A DNA stretch of 64,000 bases from Leucaena leucocephala (Eukaryota > Streptophyta > Magnoliopsida > Fabales > Fabaceae), in NCBI GenBank assembly GCA_037074615.1, contig CM073515.1:17631001-17695000 (forward strand). Direction: 5' to 3'. Positions 57,322 to 64,000 of this stretch are shown here, piece by piece (the stretch's first letter is position 1; the number at the start of each line of letters is the position of its first letter). The notes under the pieces are model-generated. The model worked only from the letters and a program-made list of their open reading frames with translations. It was not told where the DNA came from and did not search any database. The translations under genes and the position numbers were made by a program.

Positions 57322-58002
57322 CTAATTCTTTAACTCAATCATCTTGTTAGGAGCCATACGATATAGGGCTTTGGATATTGGTCCCACTCCAAGTACAATA
57401 TTGATTGCAAACTCCACTTCTCGTTCTGGAGGCAATCCTTGAATCTCCTTTGGAAAGACTTTGGGAAACTCTTTAACTACTAGAATCATTTCAATTCCTT
57501 CTTCTACTTTTGCTTGAATAGAAAAGAAGACCATATATCCCTGACATCCCTTCCGTAGATATTTATCTTTCTAAGCCTCAGTTAGGAAATTCAGTTTCAC
57601 TTCTGGATTCATATTTGTAGCTTGTGGACAAAGAACTAGAGTTTTGTTCTTACAATCCAATATTACATTATTGGCAGACAACCAATTAAATCCAATTATA
57701 ACATTAATCTCGTGAAATGGCATACATATTAGGTCTAGAGTAGTGCAACAACATTCATATCGAATGGCACTATTTAGGTAGACATCTAATGTAACTACTT
57801 TAGTATTTATAGGGGTTATAACACATATGGCATAATACAGCTTGCTAATTGTAAGGCCTAACCGTTTAGCACATTCATAAGAAACAAAGGAATGACGTGT
57901 ACCCGAATCAAACATAGCAATCACAGAATGATTATTAAGATAGATGATACCTTGAATCATCTTGAATGATCTCTGTTCATCTTCCATTATTAACACGAAC
58001 AC
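57322..58002 (-). pseudogene. Protease and RT linker of minus-strand chromovirus
   Basis: Open stretch 58002-57571: MFDSGTRHSFVSYECAKRLG (DSG active site), later VIIGFNWLSANNVILDCKN. Open stretch 57534-57322: FPKVFPKEIQGLPPEREVEF, then ISKALYRMAPNKMIELKN. Same layout as 43381-44062. Confidence 0.88.
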
Positions 58003-59154
58003 TCACCCTTGAGTGCATGGCCTTTGATCATTAGCTGCCTGGGGACAATTCCTGGAAAAATGTCCAAGTTTCCCGTATGTGTAACAGACGTTCTACCCCA
58101 TCAAACACGGTCTATCTCCATGAATTTTTCCATACTCGTCGCACACTCTAAACCTCGGGTATTTGTTACTTGTATTGCCCCTATAGTTTCCTCTGTTAGG
58201 CTTTTGGTTCTGTTGCCATTGTCTTTTTCTCTTTTTGTTATAGCCACTTCCACCAGCTCTATTTTTGTTCTGACTAACTCTCCCAGTAATAATGGTTTCT
58301 CTACTCATTGGTCTCATCAGCATCTGATGATTAAGGCTATTCTCAATGATTCTGCAGGCCTCTACTGCTTTATTGAACTGGTTATACTGTTGGGGAGTCA
58401 TCTTATCTTTGAGAGTAACATTCAGCCCCTTATCATTCTCTCCGTCATCCACCGTTCATCATCTACCTATCACAGATAAGTGGAATACTAAGAAAGATGG
58501 ATGAACTTAGACAAGTACTCATCAAAGGATTCTTTCTCTCCTTGTCTCAACACAAGGAACTCTGCTTCTCTTTTGTCCTGTACAGACTGAGGGAAATACT
58601 TTTCGTAAAACTGTTCAAGGAACACTTCCCATGTGTTAGGAATATGTCTAGCCTATAACACTAGCTCAGTGTTCTTCCACTATCTATTTGTCATCTCTTT
58701 CTAGCTGATAGATTGCCAACTGTGCCTTCCTTTCAGATGGATAATCCAGTACCTTGAAAATCTCCTTTAGTCTGCTGATCCAATCCTCCGCTTTCTGTAT
58801 ATCAAATGTCCCCTCAAATATCGGAAGACTATGCTTACAAAATTTACCCATCTACTGTTGAATGCCAGTGGGATCTACTGTATATCCCATCTGTCTTGGT
58901 GGCTCTACTGTCTGTTGTACCATTTTTGGTTTTGTATTTGTTGTACTCGTAGATTTTGGTTGTCTGATATTCTCTACCGCTTCAGCTACAGCTGCTGCTA
59001 TGGCAGCATCCTTTTCCTGTTCGCTCTTAGCCTGAGCTGCCCATACTTTTTCGATCAGCTTCTGTTGTTGTTCTAGTCATTCTAGAATTAACTAGTTAAC
59101 ATCTCCAACATTCTGGGGTTCTCTGGAAGAACTAGCTCTTCTTGTTCTTACCAT
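58003..59154 (-). pseudogene. Gag of minus-strand chromovirus
   Basis: The ATG complement at 59154 starts MVRTRRASSSREPQNVGDVN. Then an Ala-rich helix (DAAIAAAVAEAVENIRQP), the gag core (LPIFEGTFDIQKAEDWISRL, FKVLDYPSERKAQLAIYQLE), a basic segment (KKRKRQWQQNQKPNRGNYRG) and a knuckle NVCYTYGKLGHFSRNC, where the second Cys is Tyr. The open part is 58452-58093. Stops elsewhere. Confidence 0.85.
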
Positions 59155-59335
59155 TTTGTTTTACTACTGTAATAAGAAAAGAATATCATAACTAACATAA
59201 TTCATATTTCATTCAAAACATAGCATACAGTAAGTTCAACAATATTATATAGGTCTTTCATAACATACATGTACAATAGCATTACTATTCACAAATACAT
59301 AGATCACAATAGCATTTATAGGTACAACTATTACA
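59155..59335 (-). other. Spacer between pre-gag frame and gag
   Basis: About 180 bp, AT-rich, no frame. The same spacer length as in the plus-strand copy (42013-42199). Confidence 0.6.
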
Positions 59336-59895
59336 TTACGCCTTCTCATAATGAATTCTAATAAACTCTCTTATCATATAGATCCAATCATGGATATCCT
59401 CACAAGGTTCTTTATCAAAATACTGATATAAACCCACTCTCCATGTCGCTGTGAGAGGCAAGATATCATCCATGATATTAGTCCAAGCTTATAGGGTAAG
59501 GGTATCTGGATCATAAGCTCAATAAGCCTCTCTTACCCTTACTATGAAGTCCATGTGAGTTCTATAGTCCTGATCTACTTCTCTAGTCAACATTCTTCCT
59601 ATCTCATACAGTTGTCTAGCGAGTTCCACTACTTTCCTAAAATGTTCTTCACTCATATCATCTCTAGGGGTTAGCTCTACTACCTGATAGTTACCCAGAG
59701 AAATCTCTACTATTGGCTTCTTCGTTCCACTGGGACCTGGGATATCTGTAAGGTCAAGTATATAACTAGGTCCAGGTACATCAACTGTATGGCAAGGTCC
59801 GGGTACATTAGTTGGGTTAGGCACTTGACTTAGACCAGGAACATCTACCTCATCAGCCTATTTAGGTATAGGTTCTGTAGCACCCCCAACATAGG

Positions 59896-59900
59896 AGTAA
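59896..59900 (+). repeat. Left TSD (AGTAA) of solo chromovirus LTR
   Basis: Exact repeat of 63105-63109. Confidence 0.9.
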
Positions 59901-61202
59901 TGACATATCCTAATTTTCCCTATCTGTATAATACTAATAGTGGAAAGAGATTTAGAAAGGATCATAACGAAGATCAGAAGAAATGATAAAGGTTAGATGA
60001 GTATTGAAGAAAAAGAAGGACCTAAATGCAAAGTAGAAAAGGTTAAAGGCCCAAAGTTAAAATAGAAACAAAAGTTAGGCCAAAAGTGGTAATTTCTAAA
60101 AGTTAAAGGACTTAAATGTAATTAAGTAAAATGTTTAAGGGCAAAATTGTAATTATAGAAAGATCAACCTAGAAAAGGTTATAACTGCTCAGAAGTTTTT
60201 CAGTCTGACATTCCATCAATAAATAGAGGAAGTTACGCTGGTTAATCTGACATGATACATAAATTTTATTAGTGCTTCAGACAGCAGATATTTATCTGAT
60301 AGTCTAAAAGTTATCTAAAATTTTATCAAATTCCATGGACATCAGATATAAGTGGAGAAATTATAGGAAAGTGTTCCCTATAGTGTCAGATGTTATGAAT
60401 TTGACAGAACCCTAGAAGAAGTCTTGTATAAAAAGTTATTCCCATAATAGTGAATTTTGACGGGAGTTTGATCACACCCGTGATCCGATAATGAAACTTA
60501 TCGGTATGTGAGCCTGGATAGAATGAGATTAGATGATCTCATATATAGGCCCATGATGACGCCAAGGAGGGTCCAAAACCCAGGGTACTAGTTTATCAGT
60601 AGAAGGGGCCAGTGTCTAGAAAATGTGCGAAATTACGAAAATTCCCCTGGATGCCCGAATTATACCAGTGATAGATGGAGGGTATTTTGGTCATCTGGGA
60701 TAGGCAAAAAAATGTGGTACATGGAATAAATATGATTAGTTGAGCCAGTATATACCCTGAGGCAGTACAAAGAGGGGTGAAATGACAATTATGCCCTTAG
60801 GGTTAGTATAGTGTAAAAAATGATACCAAGGGTATTTTAGTCATTTTTTGAGGGATGGATCACAGATAAATCTTTAGTATATCATTGTCAATGGTATGAT
60901 AAGCCTAGACATTAATTTTCAGGACATAATACATATCCTGGTATATTATAAAAAATTAGGAACATAACACAATCCGGTTGTTGTGAAACTGCTCCGATCG
61001 GTACCGAATTAGACTAAAATTTTTCTAGAAGCTTCCTTACATGGACAGCACACCACATACCCCTCTTAGGTGTCCCATGAGTTGTCCCACATGATGTTAT
61101 AATTATTCTTTTTAGAAAAGTTAAATTCAAGATTAAATGTGAGCCCTTAGATCAAATAGTATACAAATCAATCTTGGCCATCCATTTTCACCCAAATTTA
61201 TC

Positions 61203-61210
61203 TATAAATA
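61203..61210 (+). promoter_or_regulatory. Candidate TATA box of solo LTR
   Basis: TATAAATA followed by CCCCCTCATTTCAG. Confidence 0.65.
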
Positions 61211-61316
61211 CCCCCTCATTTCAGACCTATTCAGAAGACCTTGGAACCATGGGGAAAATCTTGCAAAATTTCCACTCAACCAAGAAAGAAGCACACAACT
61301 TGAAGCAAGAAGCAAG

Positions 61317-62283
61317 GTAATCATCTCCCTTGATATTGAGCTTTGTTCTAGCAAGTTAGCTCTTGGTTTTAAGGGGTTTTTGTGATCTATTTCCCTTATA
61401 GTTACTTCTGGAAGTGCTGTCTATATGTGGTTAAAATATGAGTTTTATGTTATGGATAGTTTAGACAAGCTTAAACAACCTAGAATCAAGTGGTATAAGA
61501 TTGGAAATTCAAGTATGTTTGGATTTAGGATTTTGTATTCTTGCTGGTACTGTATGTGGTACTATTCATATGATGGAATTTCATGATTTTGATGCTTCCA
61601 ATGAGTTTAAAATGGAAAATTGTGTGGGGATAAAGTAGGAGAACAAGTATTGGAATCAAAATGTGAATTTTTGGGAATCAAGGGCTTCACTTCTGTTTGA
61701 TACTGTAGCAACTGAAGTGTTTTGATTTTGAAAATTCTAGTTTCATATTTAGATTCAACATGAAAATTATGCAGAAATGAACTATGAGAATTTATTTTGG
61801 AAAGATTGAAGTAAGAAATATGAAGTAGAGAAAGAAAGGGAGCTAGTGAAAACCTAGCCTTGGTTTTGTATTCAAGTTGAGTTGTAACTTGATATTATTG
61901 TGTAATGGCTAGGTTTTGACATTTGTGAAGGAATGAAATCATCCCAAGAAGGTCTTGACCAAGATACCTAAGAGGTAGCAAGGATACCTAACTATAACTC
62001 ATGTTTTTTTAATTGTTTTGCTTGCTTGTTGATTATGGTGTTTGGTTGAGCTTGAGCTTATGTCATCATATTATGATAAAATATGAATGATTGCAACTCC
62101 TTGAAAGTTATGTTATGACAATATGCATGTTATACTTTGCTTATGTACTATTATGAAGTAGCTCCCATCTCATGATAACATGTTAAGCATCCAATTATTT
62201 ATGCATGATATTATGGTTTGTGTAACTTGCTATTGGGATTTCCATGAAATCTTATTTCTTCCACATGCATAACTATGTTTTAG
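61317..62283 (+). other. Candidate leader intron in solo LTR
   Basis: Donor GCAAG|GTAATC, acceptor TGTTTTAG|GTGA, 967 bp. Nearly the same length as in the copy at 39581-40542. Confidence 0.4.
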
Positions 62284-63480
62284 GTGATAGATCCTCTCAA
62301 TGAAAGAGAGTAAATGTTGATGATTAAGTTTGTATAATAAGTTACATGACTTACATGACACCATAGGGTGATATGCTAGCATGTATGGTGTATGTTTCTA
62401 TAACTATGTTTTGAGGCTGACACTTTGTGACGATGGTTATAACATCTAAACCAACTAGTTTTAGTCTGAAACTTGGTATGATTAAATTTAAGATACATAT
62501 ATTTAAATGAACACTAAGAACGCCTCATTTGGATAAGTATCCGAATTGTTATGATTTTCCAAAGTTGGAAGTAAGATATGGAATTGAGATAAAATGAGTT
62601 CTGAGAGGCAATGATGTTCACGCAATGATTTCATATATCAAATGAATGATGTTTTCTATGAAATTTTATTATCTTAAATAGGACATCTATAGCTTCAAAT
62701 CCATAGGTAACATGGTTCATTTGGATAAGTAACCAAAGAAAAATGAATTTTTGAAGTTAAGCAAAGAAACTGGAACTTCCAGATTTTTCCAAAAGAACAG
62801 TTATTTTTAACCAATAAATTGATTTCATGTGGACAAGAAAACCTCAGTTTCATATTTTTTGCTCAAATATCTATGAAATACATTTCATATAGAAATTGGA
62901 ACCATATTATTTTAATTTTTTTACAATTAATTATGAATTTTTAAAGTAGGGTACATGTTCTAGAATTACCAAATGAACAGTAAAAATGAACAGTACCCGA
63001 GAGCAATTCTTTTAGAAATTAATGATTTCAAAGCAAATGATCATGTAATTGATTCCAATCACTTCTAATGAAGTATAATTGAGGTTAAAATTAAGGATGT
63101 GACAAGTAACCTACATCAGACTGTTCTTCCTAAGGGTCTACCATATCTCTATTATCTACTTGCCCTACATCCCTCTTTGCACTAGGGTCAGCCTCTATAG
63201 GAGGTACAACATTAATAGGAGGGGCTAGCATAGGTTCCTCATCCTTATCTGATGTTTCATCTGTCCCATTAGATCCAACGATGAGCTATCTAACCTGCCT
63301 AGTTCTGACTCACTATTGGAATCTAGGATATTGATCACTAGAGGAAGCCTAAACTCTAGATCATTTACCAATGCCTCTACTACCTCTGGGTTCAACCCTG
63401 ATATATCTAAACTAAAGACCTCAGGCATAGGATCCCCTAATTCACTATAGTCTCTAAAGTCCTAGACTCAGTCATCTTTA

Positions 63481-63578
63481 CCCTCCAATAACTAACTTAG
63501 TGTCAATTATGCAGTTGTTTGCTTACGTAATAGATTATAAATAATCTATCCAGAGTATTTCTTAAGCCATAATCCTAT
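63481..63578 (-). other. Chromovirus leader between primer site and pre-gag frame
   Basis: About 100 bp. An ATG followed by ACTGAGTCTAGGACTTTAG (+ strand about 63473-63451) may be the true start of the pre-gag frame, with a later one-base slip. Confidence 0.4.
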
Positions 63579-63590
63579 GCTCTAATACCA
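63579..63590 (-). promoter_or_regulatory. Primer binding site of minus-strand chromovirus
   Basis: Minus-strand TGGTATTAGAGC, initiator tRNA-Met type with one change (C to T), three bases (TTT) after the LTR end. Confidence 0.82.
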
Positions 63591-63593
63591 AAA

Positions 63594-64000
63594 TATCACA
63601 TCCATACTTTTAACCTCAATTATGCTTCATTAGGAGTTATTGGAACCCAATTATATGATCATTTTCTTTAGAAACATTTATTTTCAAAAGAATTGCTCTT
63701 GGGTACTATTCACTTTTACTGTTCATTTGGTAATTCCAGAACATGTACCCTAATTTGAAAATTAATAATTAATTGTAAAAAATAGAAATAATATGGTTCC
63801 AATTTCTAATGAAAGCTCTTTCATAGATATTTGAATGAAAAATATGATACTGAGGTTTTTTTGTCCACATGAAATTAGTTTATTCGTTAAAATTTACTGT
63901 TCATTTAGTAAAATCTGGAAGTTCTAGTTTCTTTGCCTTAATTTCAAAAATTCATTTCTCTTTGGTTACTTATCCAAATGAATCTTGTTACCTATAGATT
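63594..64000 (-). repeat. 5' LTR of minus-strand chromovirus (partial)
   Basis: Minus-strand reading ends ...AGTATGGATGTGATA at 63594. It matches the last 400 bp of the solo LTR at 62700-63104 and continues past the window edge. Confidence 0.85.

Larger units (their letters stand above)
59901..63104 (+). mobile_element. Solo LTR of chromovirus/LARD group (3204 bp), TSD AGTAA
   Basis: It runs TGACATATCCTAATTTTCCC to TTAAGGATGTGACA, with flanks AGTAA on both sides. Minus-strand pre-gag sequence continues across it. TATA box 61203-61210, candidate intron 61317-62283. It has the body type of the plus-strand chromovirus LTR at 38676-41320. No internal region remains. Confidence 0.93.
59336..63480 (-). 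pseudogene. Pre-gag reading frame split by a solo LTR
   Basis: On the minus strand the 5' part lies at about 63480-63110: MPEVFSLDISGLNPEVVEAL, then SNSESELGRLDS, with a frame change near 63265, then DEEPMLAPPINVVPPIEADP. The 3' part (59895-59336) contains VPGPSYILDLTDIPGPSG, HFRKVVELARQLYEIGRMLT, MDFIVRVREAY, LPLTATWRVGLYQYF, ending IHYEKA-stop. The Pro-Gly-Pro repeats and the C-terminal tail match 41330-42012. Function unknown. The solo LTR at 59901-63104 interrupts it. Confidence 0.65.
53925..64000 (-). mobile_element. Tekay/Del-like chromovirus, minus strand (5' LTR runs off the window)
   Basis: On the minus strand, from high to low coordinates: 5' LTR (from beyond 64000 to 63594), primer site 63590-63579, pre-gag frame (63480-59336, split by a solo LTR), gag from 59154, protease, RT, RNase H, integrase, chromodomain, purine tract 54607-54594, and 3' LTR 54593-53925 (cut by the LARD-type LTR). 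All genes are broken, but the order is complete. Closely related to the plus-strand copy at 38.7-46.5 kb. Confidence 0.9.

Noticed and set aside
58009..58479. Plus-strand 156-codon frame
   Set aside because: Shadow of the minus-strand gag and zinc-knuckle region, which has clear homology.
1..64000. Host protein-coding gene, rRNA gene or CRISPR array
   Set aside because: Nearly every stretch is assigned to a transposable element. The unassigned pieces (51610-51904, parts of 503-1439, 10945-14050) show no long frame, exon chain or direct-repeat array.

Overview
The window looks like a block of plant (angiosperm, probably eudicot) heterochromatin built almost entirely from nested LTR retrotransposons. 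It is AT-rich. I recognise Athila-type Ty3/gypsy remnants, Tekay/Del-like chromovirus (Ty3/gypsy) elements with a chromodomain, a Ty1/copia family with 1.77 kb LTRs, a very large non-autonomous LTR element (LARD-like), a hAT-type MITE and one CACTA terminus. I see no convincing host gene, tRNA or rRNA gene. The species cannot be named from the sequence.

Left third (1-29.7 kb) is a nest that target-site duplications (TSDs) allow to be unpicked. An Athila remnant (1-3234, + strand) is followed by a decayed chromovirus (host element, + strand) whose pieces lie at 3235-4717, 17848-18984 and 27595-29695. The first interruption is a 13.1 kb LARD-like element (4718-17842, TSD CCATA/TCATA), whose own 5' LTR carries a copia solo LTR (4754-6521, TSD GTACT). 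The second interruption is a complete copia element (18985-27594, TSD TTTTA/CTTTA). A 529 bp hAT MITE (17906-18434, 8 bp TSD) sits in the RT/RNase H part of the host element.

Middle (29.7-38.7 kb) is mostly minus-strand debris: a LARD 3' end, an Athila 3' half (integrase, two purine tracts, 3' LTR), and a second large LTR with its purine tract. At 38.7-46.5 kb lies a plus-strand chromovirus with gag, protease, RT, RNase H and integrase, all broken, ending inside the chromodomain.

Right part (46.5-64 kb) holds two Athila LTR fragments, the first split by an inverted copia solo LTR (46899-48668, TSD CAATA); LARD LTR fragments around a CACTA end; and a minus-strand chromovirus (about 53925 to beyond 64000) whose 5' leader is split by a 3.2 kb solo LTR (59901-63104, TSD AGTAA).

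The chromovirus and LARD families appear to be partners. They share LTR architecture (TATA box, then conserved splice-like sites that suggest a leader intron of about 0.6-1.15 kb inside the LTR), an initiator-Met primer binding site after a three-base TTT spacer, similar purine tracts, and an unexpected reading frame upstream of gag. That frame survives in recognisable form even in the LARD, which has lost gag and pol. The pre-gag frame and the LTR-internal intron are the most interesting signals here.
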